A stretch of DNA of 8,056 nucleotides from an uncultured Acinetobacter sp. (GCA_900766635.1 CAAFWA010000152.1:1-8056), one strand, 5' to 3'; shown: positions 1-6,753, counted from the first letter of the stretch. Numbers and translations: made by a program. The notes: generated from the sequence alone by a model not told the origin.

Positions 1-183
1 TAAGCGGCTCTATCATAACCATTTTTTGCCCAAGCCGTCACCTGAGTGTGTTGAGAAAATGTACTTTGGCAAATTAAGTACGACATCTTTGAGTCACATC
101 GGCATCCTAAAACGTTAAATTTTAAGTCTCATCAACTACAACAAAAGTTCATATCCAAGCACGCAAAAACATACAATATGCGC

Positions 184-189
184 TAGAAT
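184..189 (+). promoter_or_regulatory. Candidate -10 element of the mrdA promoter
   Basis: TAGAAT differs from the sigma70 -10 consensus at one position and lies about 40 nt before the mrdA start codon. At the expected distance upstream there is no good -35 box; the best choices near 160-167 match poorly. The same TAGAAT hexamer occurs in front of the NlpE-like gene at 4080. This is a motif-based call; the upstream gene lies outside the window, so read-through from it cannot be excluded. Confidence 0.35.
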
Positions 190-228
190 AACGCTCTTGA
201 TTTTTCCCCCTATGCCAAGCCATTGCAT

Positions 229-2208
229 ATGAAACGACACGTGCCCCTTAAAGATGTTCAACAAGAAAAGCGCATTTTTCGCAATCGTGTGTTTATTGCA
301 ATGGGGATTGTGGCGTTCTTTTTACTGCTTTTAGTGTCGCGTTACGCGTATTTACAAATTATTAGCTACGAAGAGTTTCACACCGCATCAGATAAAAACC
401 GGATTCGTTTACAACCCTTGGCCCCTGCTCGTGGTTATATTTATGACCGTAATGGCGTGTTATTGGCTGACAATTATCCGGTCTTTTCAGCCACATTAAG
501 CCGTGCTGATGTGGAAGATATTGATGACACCTTACGCCGTTTAACACCGATTTTAAGTTTAACCGAAGAAGACATTAAAGGCTTTCAAAGCCGTATTAAA
601 GCGTCTCGTAAAACCGAACGTGTAGCGATTAAACTTAATCTCACCGAACAAGATATTGCACGCTTTAGCGAAATTAAATATCAATTTCCCGGTGTAAAAA
701 TTGAAACCCAAATGACGCGCTACTATCCGCATGGCGAGCTATTTGCCCATGTGATTGGTTATGTCGGACGCATTAACGATAAAGAACTCAAAACCATTGA
801 CAAAGATGCCTATGCTGGCACCAACTTGATTGGTAAAATTGGGGTTGAAAAATCATACGAAGATTTATTACACGGCGTACCGGGCAATGAATCGGTTGAA
901 GCCGATGCCTTTGGTAATGTGCTGCGTCATTTAGGCCGCAAAGATCCAATTCGTGGCAATGACTTATTTTTGTCACTTGATTATGGTTTGCAAGTCGTTG
1001 CCTCACAGCAATTGGCCGGTCGTCGTGGTGCCATTGTGGCGATGAACCCCAATACTGGTGAAATTTTAGCATTGGTGTCGAGTCCAAGCTTTAACCCGAA
1101 TCTATTTGTAACAGGGATTAGCCATACCGATTATTCTGCTTTACGCGATAATCTCGATCAGCCTTTGTATAACCGTGCTGTACAAGGCGTGTATCCACCC
1201 GGCTCTACCATTAAGCCAATGTTTGGTTTAGGTGGCATTCATTACGGTTATGTCAATTGGCAAACGGCCATTTCAGATCCGGGCTATTTCACTCTCCCTG
1301 GCGATAGTCACCGCTTCCGTGACCATAAAAAATCAGGACACGGCACCGTGAATATGCATAAAGCACAAGTGGTGTCTTGTGATACTTACTTTTATGTGCT
1401 GTCGTATCGCATGGGTATCGAAAAAATGGATATGTGGATGCGCCAATTTGGCTTTGGTGAAAAAACAGGTATTGATTTACCAAGTGAAAGCTCAGGTCTG
1501 TACCCCAACCCCGATTGGAAAATGCGTACCCGTGAAGCCAAATGGCTCAAAGGTGAAACCATTTCGGTGAGTATCGGTCAAGGTGCATTTACTGCGACAC
1601 CATTACAGCTTGCAATGGCAACTGCGATTACCGCCAATCAAGGGGCGAAAGTTACCCCGCACGTCTTACGTGAGAGTCGTGGTGCCAAAAACTTTAAAGT
1701 TCATAATGGTACAAATGGTAAAATTGACTTTAATGGTCAGCCCGAAGATTGGATTAAAATGCGTGATGCGATGGTTGATGTGATTCAATCGGGTACAGGT
1801 AAAGGCATTAAAGGCGGTTTGCAATATCAAATTGCGGGTAAAACAGGTACAGCACAGGTCAAAAGTATTGCCCAAGGTAAACGCTACAACGAAGCACTGT
1901 TAAATGAGCGTCAGCTCGATCATGGCTTATTTGTGGGTTTTGCCCCTGCTGATCGACCTCAAATTGCAATTGCGGTGATTTTAGAAAATGGTCGTGGTGG
2001 TGCTGCTGCCACTGCACTTGCTCGCCCTGTGTTTGACTATTGGCTGCTGCAACGTGAAAAACAACCGATTCGTCCTGCCGGTACACAAATTAGTGGTGGT
2101 CTCATGACCGCCGGTTTAAAACCAAGTGAATTACCAAGTGGTGATACGCCTTTGGCGGCTGATCAAAGCGCTGTGCCAATTGCAACTACACCAACTCCAC
2201 GAGATTAA
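229..2208 (+). CDS. mrdA: Penicillin-binding protein 2 (peptidoglycan DD-transpeptidase of the elongasome)
   Basis: This is a class B penicillin-binding protein that crosslinks peptidoglycan during lateral wall growth, working with RodA and the Rod complex at the inner membrane. The 659-residue product has a short basic cytoplasmic start, one membrane segment at about residues 21-43, and the dimerisation-domain motif RGYIYDRNG at 68-76. The transpeptidase domain carries all three active-site motifs: STIK (nucleophile Ser326), SCD (383-385) and KTGT (from Lys538). The C-terminal 50 or so residues form a Pro/Thr/Ala-rich tail. I chose ATG 229 because it gives MKRH..PLKD, as I recall for Acinetobacter PBP2; a TTG two codons earlier (223) also opens the frame. 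No clear Shine-Dalgarno sequence precedes it. rodA is not the next gene, unlike in Escherichia coli; the stop codon overlaps the start of rsmD. Family assignment is very secure. Confidence 0.97.
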   Translation: MKRHVPLKDVQQEKRIFRNRVFIAMGIVAFFLLLLVSRYAYLQIISYEEFHTASDKNRIRLQPLAPARGYIYDRNGVLLADNYPVFSATLSRADVEDIDDTLRRLTPILSLTEEDIKGFQSRIKASRKTERVAIKLNLTEQDIARFSEIKYQFPGVKIETQMTRYYPHGELFAHVIGYVGRINDKELKTIDKDAYAGTNLIGKIGVEKSYEDLLHGVPGNESVEADAFGNVLRHLGRKDPIRGNDLFLSLDYGLQVVASQQLAGRRGAIVAMNPNTGEILALVSSPSFNPNLFVTGISHTDYSALRDNLDQPLYNRAVQGVYPPGSTIKPMFGLGGIHYGYVNWQTAISDPGYFTLPGDSHRFRDHKKSGHGTVNMHKAQVVSCDTYFYVLSYRMGIEKMDMWMRQFGFGEKTGIDLPSESSGLYPNPDWKMRTREAKWLKGETISVSIGQGAFTATPLQLAMATAITANQGAKVTPHVLRESRGAKNFKVHNGTNGKIDFNGQPEDWIKMRDAMVDVIQSGTGKGIKGGLQYQIAGKTGTAQVKSIAQGKRYNEALLNERQLDHGLFVGFAPADRPQIAIAVILENGRGGAAATALARPVFDYWLLQREKQPIRPAGTQISGGLMTAGLKPSELPSGDTPLAADQSAVPIATTPTPRD

Positions 2209-2765
2209 TGATGAAAAATCAATTGCGTATTATTGGAGGCGAATGGAAACGTCGCCAATTGCCATTTGCAAGTATTGAAGGCTTACGTCCTACGCCTGAT
2301 CGTGTACGTGAGACGTTGTTTAATTGGCTAATGTGGGATGTGCAAAATGCACAGGTCCTAGATCTGTGTGCAGGTTCGGGTGCTTTAAGCTTTGAAGCCC
2401 TATCGCGTGGTGCAAATCATGTAGTGATGATTGAACCAAATCATGAACAAGCAGGCTTTTTGCGCAAAAATTTAGAGCTACTTAAAATTACCAATCAGCG
2501 TGCACAGCTTAAAACTAGCACCGCACAGCAGGCCCTCACAAACTTAAAACAGTCGTTTGATGTGGTTTTTTTAGATCCACCGTATAGCTTAGATCTATGG
2601 CAAGAGCTTGCAAATTTGGCAAATCCACTGATTGCCAATCAAGGTCTGATTTATGTCGAAGCAGATCGTGATTTAAGCCAATTAACCCTACCAAGCACTT
2701 GGCAGCTCATCAAAACTACCAAAGCAGGAACAGTACGTGCAGGCTTGTATCAAAAGCACAGCTAA
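2208..2765 (+). CDS. rsmD: 16S rRNA (guanine(966)-N2)-methyltransferase RsmD
   Basis: RsmD uses S-adenosylmethionine to methylate N2 of G966 in 16S rRNA within the assembling small ribosomal subunit. The 185-residue protein shows the family order. It opens with LRIIGGEW (residues 6-13), followed by the conserved block RPTPDRVRETLFNW (27-40). The SAM-binding motif I is DLCAGSGAL (52-60), an acidic residue ends the next strand (IEP, 75-77), and the catalytic motif IV is DPPY (123-126). Length is close to that of the E. coli enzyme (about 198 residues). ATG 2208 overlaps the last base of the mrdA stop codon, and a second ATG follows at once at 2211; either may be used. There is little Shine-Dalgarno complementarity, so translational coupling to mrdA is likely. 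No clear intrinsic terminator follows. Confidence 0.95.
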   Translation: MMKNQLRIIGGEWKRRQLPFASIEGLRPTPDRVRETLFNWLMWDVQNAQVLDLCAGSGALSFEALSRGANHVVMIEPNHEQAGFLRKNLELLKITNQRAQLKTSTAQQALTNLKQSFDVVFLDPPYSLDLWQELANLANPLIANQGLIYVEADRDLSQLTLPSTWQLIKTTKAGTVRAGLYQKHS

Positions 2766-2992
2766 TTGATGTTTATTTTAAGAGGATTATCATTCAGCCT
2801 ATAATGTTTGCATAGGTCTCTTGTATAAAAATTTTACTGCTATTTTTTATATGCATGAGGTCATAAAGCTAGGCTGATTTTGGTCTTCACTTCAATTTGT
2901 AAATTAAATGCAAATCCCATGAAATTTTATGTGAATAAGTTGATACTTTTTAATCAAACACGTTAAAAAATCACATTATTTTCATCATTCTT

Positions 2993-2998
2993 TATACA
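2993..2998 (+). promoter_or_regulatory. Candidate promoter -10 for the small lipoprotein gene
   Basis: TATACA lies 17 nt after ATCACA (2970-2975), which matches four of six positions of the sigma70 -35 consensus. It would start transcription about 20 nt before ATG 3024. The surroundings are very AT-rich, so chance matches are common; the position in front of an isolated gene is the main support. Confidence 0.35.
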
Positions 2999-3023
2999 AT
3001 AGCATGATCTTTTCCTTTTAAGC

Positions 3024-3356
3024 ATGGTTATGAAAATTGGCTTTATAATCAGCAGTGTACTGCTGTTGAGTGGCTGTATGTTTGGTGCATCTCAAGAAAT
3101 TCAACGTGCTGAAGATTTATTGGCGCGTTTTCAGTGTTTAAATGTTGAAACGCATCATGTCGCACATAGTGCGATGACGACTTATCATCAACAAAGTTTA
3201 GCAGCTAGTCGTGAAAAGGCTGAAGATTATCTCAAACGTTATAAAGAAGGTGATTATGACTTACATTTGCCGCTTGCTGAGATGATTGAAGAACAATATC
3301 AAAAGTATCATGCAGCCTGTCAATCACTGGGTGGCTTGCCGATCGATGCACCATAA
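3024..3356 (+). CDS. Small putative outer-membrane lipoprotein, function unknown
   Basis: I do not recognise the family. The 110-residue product starts with a typical lipoprotein signal peptide: Met-Lys, a hydrophobic stretch and the lipobox LSGC with the lipidated cysteine at residue 18. The residue after it is Met rather than Asp, which by the E. coli sorting rule favours the outer membrane. The mature part of about 92 residues is mostly polar, probably helical, rich in Glu, Lys, His, Gln and Tyr. It holds two more cysteines, Cys38 and Cys99, which could form a disulfide in the periplasm. There is no transmembrane segment after the signal. ATG 3030 (residue 3, giving MKIG) is an alternative start and has a slightly better spaced AAG upstream. 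The gene stands alone between its own weak promoter and a terminator that begins at the stop codon. That it encodes an exported lipoprotein is well supported; its role is not. Confidence 0.82.
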   Translation: MVMKIGFIISSVLLLSGCMFGASQEIQRAEDLLARFQCLNVETHHVAHSAMTTYHQQSLAASREKAEDYLKRYKEGDYDLHLPLAEMIEEQYQKYHAACQSLGGLPIDAP

Positions 3357-3380
3357 ACAGGGCAAATGCCCTGTTTTTTT
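3355..3380. terminator. Intrinsic terminator between convergent genes
   Basis: Arms AAACAGGGC and GCCCTGTTT form a 9-bp stem around an AAAT loop, followed on the plus strand by a run of seven T. The upstream arm begins inside the stop codon of the small lipoprotein gene, and the last T residues are part of the stop codon of the minus-strand acyltransferase gene. It is a strong terminator for plus-strand transcription. On the minus strand the tail after the stem is only a short T run, so termination there is probably weaker. Confidence 0.85.
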
Positions 3381-4008
3381 ATTGATAACGTGTATCTACA
3401 CTAAATTGTTGTGGAAATTTTGGCGTGATATTGGCATAAAAATCCATAATTTCACGTAAATCTTGTTCCATATTGCCACTTGGATAAATAATTTTACCTA
3501 CCCCAGTTGTTTGCTTTGCATAATCCATATAGGCCAATGCAATGGGTACACCTGCATTGAGTGCGACATGGTAAAAGCCCGTTTTCCACTGTTCTTGTTT
3601 ACTCCGTGTCCCCTCAGGGGTCACTAGCATGACGAGCTTTGGATGGGTTTTAAATAAATCACTCATTACTTGCACCATACTTGGACGTGCTTCTCCTGGC
3701 TGCTTAGGACGACGGTCGATGCCAATTCCTCCCATAGCACGTACAAAGGGGCCAAAGGGTAATTTCATATAACTGTCTTTAATCGTGATACGTACATTCA
3801 CCCCTAGAGCCTTTAATGCCAAACGTGCGTATAACGCATCCCAATTACTGGTATGTGGCGCTGCAATCATCACACATTGCTCTAAATCCAAAGGCCAATG
3901 ATTGTCAATCTGCCAACCTAAGGCATTGAGGCTTCGTTCTGCAATTTTTTCAAACACACTGCTGTCTCGCTGTTGATCTCGCTCTAGTTTAACAAGCTTA
4001 AGTAGCAA
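3379..4008 (-). CDS. PlsC-like lysophospholipid acyltransferase family protein
   Basis: The product belongs to the PlsC/LPLAT acyltransferase superfamily, which transfers fatty acyl groups onto glycerolipid or related acceptors at the membrane. In the 209 residues the catalytic HX4D motif is HTSNWD (His52, Asp57), a second block reads GGIGIDRR (93-100), the substrate-binding motif is PEGTRS (131-136), and a fourth block is VPIALAY (154-160). The protein is shorter than canonical PlsC (about 245) and lacks an obvious N-terminal membrane helix, so it may be a peripheral membrane enzyme and need not be the housekeeping 1-acylglycerol-3-phosphate acyltransferase. The first usable start is TTG at 4008, which has AAGG close upstream; there is no ATG near the N-terminus, and an in-frame stop lies about 30 nt further up. 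GTG at 3957 (residue 18) is a possible shorter start. The gene is divergent from the NlpE-like gene. The exact substrate cannot be read from the sequence. Confidence 0.88.
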   Translation of the reverse strand: MLLKLVKLERDQQRDSSVFEKIAERSLNALGWQIDNHWPLDLEQCVMIAAPHTSNWDALYARLALKALGVNVRITIKDSYMKLPFGPFVRAMGGIGIDRRPKQPGEARPSMVQVMSDLFKTHPKLVMLVTPEGTRSKQEQWKTGFYHVALNAGVPIALAYMDYAKQTTGVGKIIYPSGNMEQDLREIMDFYANITPKFPQQFSVDTRYQ

Positions 4009-4056
4009 GTGCCTTATTTTGAGAGGCTTATTGAGTTAAAGCACAAGTACACAATA

Positions 4057-4085
4057 TGCACAAAAAAAACACAATGCTCTAGAAT
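4057..4085 (+). promoter_or_regulatory. Candidate sigma70 promoter of the NlpE-like gene
   Basis: TGCACA (4057-4062, four of six consensus positions) and TAGAAT (4080-4085, five of six) are separated by 17 nt. Initiation would fall near 4092, giving a leader of about 40 nt to ATG 4134. No Cpx or copper-regulator operator was recognised. This is a motif-level call. Confidence 0.45.
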
Positions 4086-4133
4086 GGTTTTAGCCAAAAT
4101 CCAATTGAACACTTTGATATGGAATATCGTTTG

Positions 4134-4586
4134 ATGATCAAACCTCTTTTTTTATTGACCACCCTGAGCACTGCGTTAACCTTAACTGCCTGCAGTAAGC
4201 CTAATGAACAGACTGCCGCACCAACCAATACAAGTACTGCACAAACTACAGCATCTCAAAGCACATCATCTGATATGCGTTGGACAGGCCATTATAAAGG
4301 TATCTTGCCGTGTGCCGATTGTAATGGCATTGAAACAGAACTTGAGCTCAAGTCTGATTATAGCTATGAACTTTCAGAGGAATATTTAGGGAAAAATAAC
4401 AGCGACTTTAAATCTAAAGGCAATTTTACTTTTGATGATAAAACCAACATCGTGACTTTAGATCACCAAGGGCAAAATCGTAAATTTTTTGTTGGAGACA
4501 ATTTTGTTGAACTGCGCGATATGCAAACAGGTCAAGCATTTGAAACCAAATTAAATTATAAAATGATCAAAGAGATGAATCACTAA
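4134..4586 (+). CDS. NlpE N-terminal domain lipoprotein (copper resistance/envelope stress family)
   Basis: The product is a lipoprotein of the NlpE N-terminal domain family. E. coli NlpE is an outer-membrane lipoprotein that signals surface and secretion stress to CpxA and was first linked to copper tolerance. From ATG 4134 (150 residues) the signal peptide runs to the lipobox LTAC with Cys20. A Thr/Ala/Gln/Ser-rich linker follows to about residue 48, then the domain signature W-x-G-x-Y-x-G-x-LPCADC-x-GI with the CxxC pair at 60 and 63, and later YLG and SKGNFTFD blocks. E. coli NlpE has about 236 residues with a second C-terminal domain; that part is absent here. I prefer ATG 4134 because GGA lies 10 nt before it; ATG 4119 adds MEYRL, has no Shine-Dalgarno sequence, and remains possible. 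A strong terminator follows. The domain call is firm; a role in copper handling or Cpx signalling is inference only. Confidence 0.9.
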   Translation: MIKPLFLLTTLSTALTLTACSKPNEQTAAPTNTSTAQTTASQSTSSDMRWTGHYKGILPCADCNGIETELELKSDYSYELSEEYLGKNNSDFKSKGNFTFDDKTNIVTLDHQGQNRKFFVGDNFVELRDMQTGQAFETKLNYKMIKEMNH

Positions 4587-4591
4587 AATAG

Positions 4592-4619
4592 AAAAAACCC
4601 AGCCGAAGCTGGGTTTTTT
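4592..4619. terminator. Bidirectional intrinsic terminator between nlpE-like gene and aceA
   Basis: AAAAAACCCAGC and GCTGGGTTTTTT form a perfect 12-bp inverted repeat with a CGAA tetraloop. A GC-rich core flanked by six A on one side and six T on the other gives a U-tract on either strand, so it should stop both the plus-strand lipoprotein transcript and the minus-strand aceA transcript. Confidence 0.95.
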
Positions 4620-4642
4620 GGGGTCCATCAAAGCTTAAGAAA

Positions 4643-6244
4643 TTAAGCTGAGAATTGGTTCATTGTGTTTTTAGCGTCATCGCCTGCTTTAAGTGCGTTG
4701 TCACCAGCGAAGATTTCTTTGTGGTCATCACCGATGTCAGAACCCGCCATTGCTTGGTGTTTAACACAAGCGATTGTGCCGCGGATTTCTTTACGTTGTA
4801 CGCCAGCAACGTAAGCCAACATACCTTCAGAACCGAAGTAACCTTGTGCAAGCTCATGAGTAGAAAGCGCTGCAGTGTGGTAAGTCGGAAGTGTAATCAA
4901 GTGATGGAATACACCCGCTTCACGAGAAGCATCTGCTTGGAATGTACGTACTTTTTCGTCAGCTTCAGCAGCTAATTCAGAATCATCGTACTCAGCGCTC
5001 ATTAATTTAGCACGGTCGTATGCAGATACGTCTTTACCTTCAGCAACCCAACGGTCGTAAGCTTGTTGACGGAAGTTTAATGTCCAGTTGAATGATGGTG
5101 AGTTGTTGTAAACAAGTTTCGCATTTGGCACAACTTCACGAACACGGCTTACCATGTGAGCGATTTCTTCAACGTTTGGTGTTGCAGTTTCGATCCAAAG
5201 TAAGTCAGCACCGTTTTGTAAGCTAGTTACACAGTCAAGTACAACGCGGTCGATTTGCGTACCTTCACGGAATTGGTATAAACCAGAAGCAAGACGCTTA
5301 GGACGGTGTAACTTGCCATCACGTTTGATTAAGATTTCGTCTTCTTGTGCTTCAGAGATGTCAATTTCTTGAGTTTCTAAGTAGCTGATATATTGAGAAG
5401 CGATGTCGCCTGGCTCTTTAACCACTGGGATTTTTTGAGTTAAGTCAGCGCCTTCAGAGTCAGTACGTGCAACAATGATACCTTCTTCAAGACCCATCTC
5501 TAAGAATGCATAACGTAATGCATGGATTTTCGCGATGAAGTCTTCGTGTGGAACAGTTACTTTACCCGCTTGGTGACCACATTGTTTCGCATCAGAAACT
5601 TGGTTTTCGATTTGAAGTGCACATGCACCCGCTTCGATCATTTTCTTAGCTAAAAGGTAAGTTGCTTCTTCGTTACCGAAACCTGCATCGATGTCAGCAA
5701 TAATTGGCACAACGTGAGTTTCGAAGTTATCGATTTGTGCAGTGATTTCAGCAGCTTTAGCTGTATCGCCCGCTTCTTGTGCTTTTTTAAGTGCACGGAA
5801 AAGATCGTTTAATTCTTTTGCGTCAGCTTGACGTAAGAATGTGTAGATTTCTTCAATTAATGCAGGAACAGATGTTTTTTCGTGCATAGATTGGTCAGGT
5901 AAAGGACCGAATTCTGAACGAAGTGCAGCAACCATCCAACCAGAAAGGTAGATATAACGCTTAGACGTTGTACCGAAGTATTTCTTGTTCGCAATCATTT
6001 TTTGCTGTGCGATAAAACCGTGCCAGCAGCCTAATGATTGAGTGTACTTGCTAGAGTCAGCATCGTACTCAGCCATATCACGACGCATAATCGCAGCTGT
6101 GTATTTCGCGATGTCTAAACCAGTTTTGAAACGGTTTTGCATTTGCATACGTGCAGCATCTTCAGGAGAGATGTCTGCCCAAGTGTTGCCGAATTTTGCT
6201 TTTAATTCGCGGATTGCATCAATCGCTGTTTGATATGTAGTCAT
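4643..6244 (-). CDS. aceA: Isocitrate lyase (glyoxylate shunt)
   Basis: The enzyme cleaves isocitrate to glyoxylate and succinate in the cytoplasm, the first step of the glyoxylate shunt needed for growth on acetate, fatty acids and other C2-yielding substrates. In the 533-residue protein the TIM-barrel metal-binding region shows DIDAGFG (184-190), the catalytic loop is KQCGH with Cys222, and the substrate-binding motif NNSPSFNW sits at 380-387. Typical E. coli AceA has KKCGH and about 434 residues; this is the longer form of about 530 residues found in Pseudomonas and relatives, with an insert after the catalytic loop. ATG 6244 is preceded at 6 nt by AGGGA (6255-6251), a good ribosome binding site; a TTG at 6280 would add 12 residues without support. 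It stands alone: aceB (malate synthase) and aceK are not adjacent. A terminator lies just downstream and a LysR gene is divergent. Confidence 0.97.
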   Translation of the reverse strand: MTTYQTAIDAIRELKAKFGNTWADISPEDAARMQMQNRFKTGLDIAKYTAAIMRRDMAEYDADSSKYTQSLGCWHGFIAQQKMIANKKYFGTTSKRYIYLSGWMVAALRSEFGPLPDQSMHEKTSVPALIEEIYTFLRQADAKELNDLFRALKKAQEAGDTAKAAEITAQIDNFETHVVPIIADIDAGFGNEEATYLLAKKMIEAGACALQIENQVSDAKQCGHQAGKVTVPHEDFIAKIHALRYAFLEMGLEEGIIVARTDSEGADLTQKIPVVKEPGDIASQYISYLETQEIDISEAQEDEILIKRDGKLHRPKRLASGLYQFREGTQIDRVVLDCVTSLQNGADLLWIETATPNVEEIAHMVSRVREVVPNAKLVYNNSPSFNWTLNFRQQAYDRWVAEGKDVSAYDRAKLMSAEYDDSELAAEADEKVRTFQADASREAGVFHHLITLPTYHTAALSTHELAQGYFGSEGMLAYVAGVQRKEIRGTIACVKHQAMAGSDIGDDHKEIFAGDNALKAGDDAKNTMNQFSA

Positions 6245-6250
6245 GATATT

Positions 6251-6255
6251 TCCCT
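6251..6255 (-). promoter_or_regulatory. Ribosome binding site deciding the aceA start
   Basis: Read on the minus strand this is AGGGA, 6 nt before ATG 6244. It selects that ATG over the in-frame TTG at 6280. It is one of the two clear Shine-Dalgarno sequences in the window, fitting a highly translated enzyme. Confidence 0.8.
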
Positions 6256-6569
6256 GTATTAATTTTAGGACTTTTCCCAACGATTTGCTAAAATCTCACC
6301 CTCATGTACTTGTTTAGATAATGAGCGCCTCGTTGCATTGAATACAGATTAGTTCTCTTAAAAAATTTAATCCAATAGTCTGCAAGAATTTCCGACATTT
6401 ATTTAAAAAATATGTAGCTAAAAGTCGTATATTTGGCGTGATAATAGTTTTTAAGTTATTAATTTTTATAAAATAATTTTTTTAATTGTTTTTACATTTT
6501 GTTTCTTTTTTAAACATTAGACCTAAGTCTTAAAGCTATTTTTTAATGATTTTTTTTGTTTTTAAACGC

Positions 6570-6599
6570 CTTTATTTTTAGTTTTATCTTTATTTTTAG
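6570..6599 (+). repeat. Short direct repeat, two 12-bp copies
   Basis: CTTTATTTTTAG occurs at 6570-6581 and again exactly at 6588-6599, 18 bp from start to start (not a whole number of helical turns). It sits in T-rich DNA where near-repeats are easy to form by chance, so a protein-binding role is only a possibility. Confidence 0.4.
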
Positions 6600-6641
6600 C
6601 ACCTAAAGGACTTTAAAAATTTTCTGATCCAATACTTTATC

Positions 6642-6752
6642 ATGGATAAATATCACGCAATTAAAGCTGAGCTAAATCCCATCCTCTATCAATTAAAAAC
6701 ATGGCTTTTTTTCAAACCTGCTCTTACACAAGCGGTGCAGCTTATGGCATAA
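6642..6752 (+). CDS. Possible 36-residue small ORF upstream of lysR
   Basis: An ATG-started frame runs 36 codons to TAA, predicted to begin MDKYHAIKAEL and to contain a central TWLFF stretch. The local composition is richer in GC than the DNA just upstream, and the peptide would be an amphipathic, helix-prone one with no charged C-terminus. Against it: there is no Shine-Dalgarno sequence before the ATG, no promoter is clearly assigned to it, and its last codons overlap the predicted lysR promoter. It matches no family I recognise. It could be an unannotated small protein, a remnant, or a chance ORF. Confidence 0.2.
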   Translation: MDKYHAIKAELNPILYQLKTWLFFKPALTQAVQLMA

Positions 6753-6753
6753 T
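6725..6753 (+). promoter_or_regulatory. Candidate extended -10 promoter of the lysR gene
   Basis: TACACA (6725-6730, four of six) is followed after 17 nt by CATAAT (6748-6753, five of six), with TGG just before the -10, matching the TGn extended -10 element. Transcription would start near 6760, leaving a leader of roughly 33 nt to ATG 6793. This is the best-looking promoter in the window. Confidence 0.55.

Noticed and set aside
1..22. Possible start of a minus-strand gene (ATG read from position 22, giving MVMIEPL before the window edge)
   Set aside because: Only seven codons are visible and no clear ribosome binding site precedes the ATG, so it cannot be told from chance.
788..2086. Several minus-strand and shifted-frame ORFs of 60-99 codons inside mrdA
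   Set aside because: They overlap a gene with full PBP2 motifs and look like non-biological translations of its opposite or shifted strand.
2798..2816. CCTAT/ATAGG hairpin as an rsmD terminator
   Set aside because: The stem is only 5 bp with a 9-nt loop and no T tract follows it.
4660..4975. ORFs opposite and in another frame within aceA (plus 4655-4975, minus 4660-4857)
   Set aside because: They lie entirely inside the well-supported isocitrate lyase gene, have no family resemblance and are shadow frames of it.
6262..6267. TAAAAT on the minus strand as aceA -10 box (with TTAGCA upstream)
   Set aside because: Transcription would begin inside the Shine-Dalgarno sequence of aceA, leaving almost no leader; the real promoter is probably further upstream.
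6665..6673. AGCT-G-AGCT palindrome as a LysR T-N11-A operator
   Set aside because: The outer T and A positions do not fit symmetrically, the site is about 90 nt before the predicted lysR start site, and such short palindromes arise by chance; kept only as a note in the intergenic entry.
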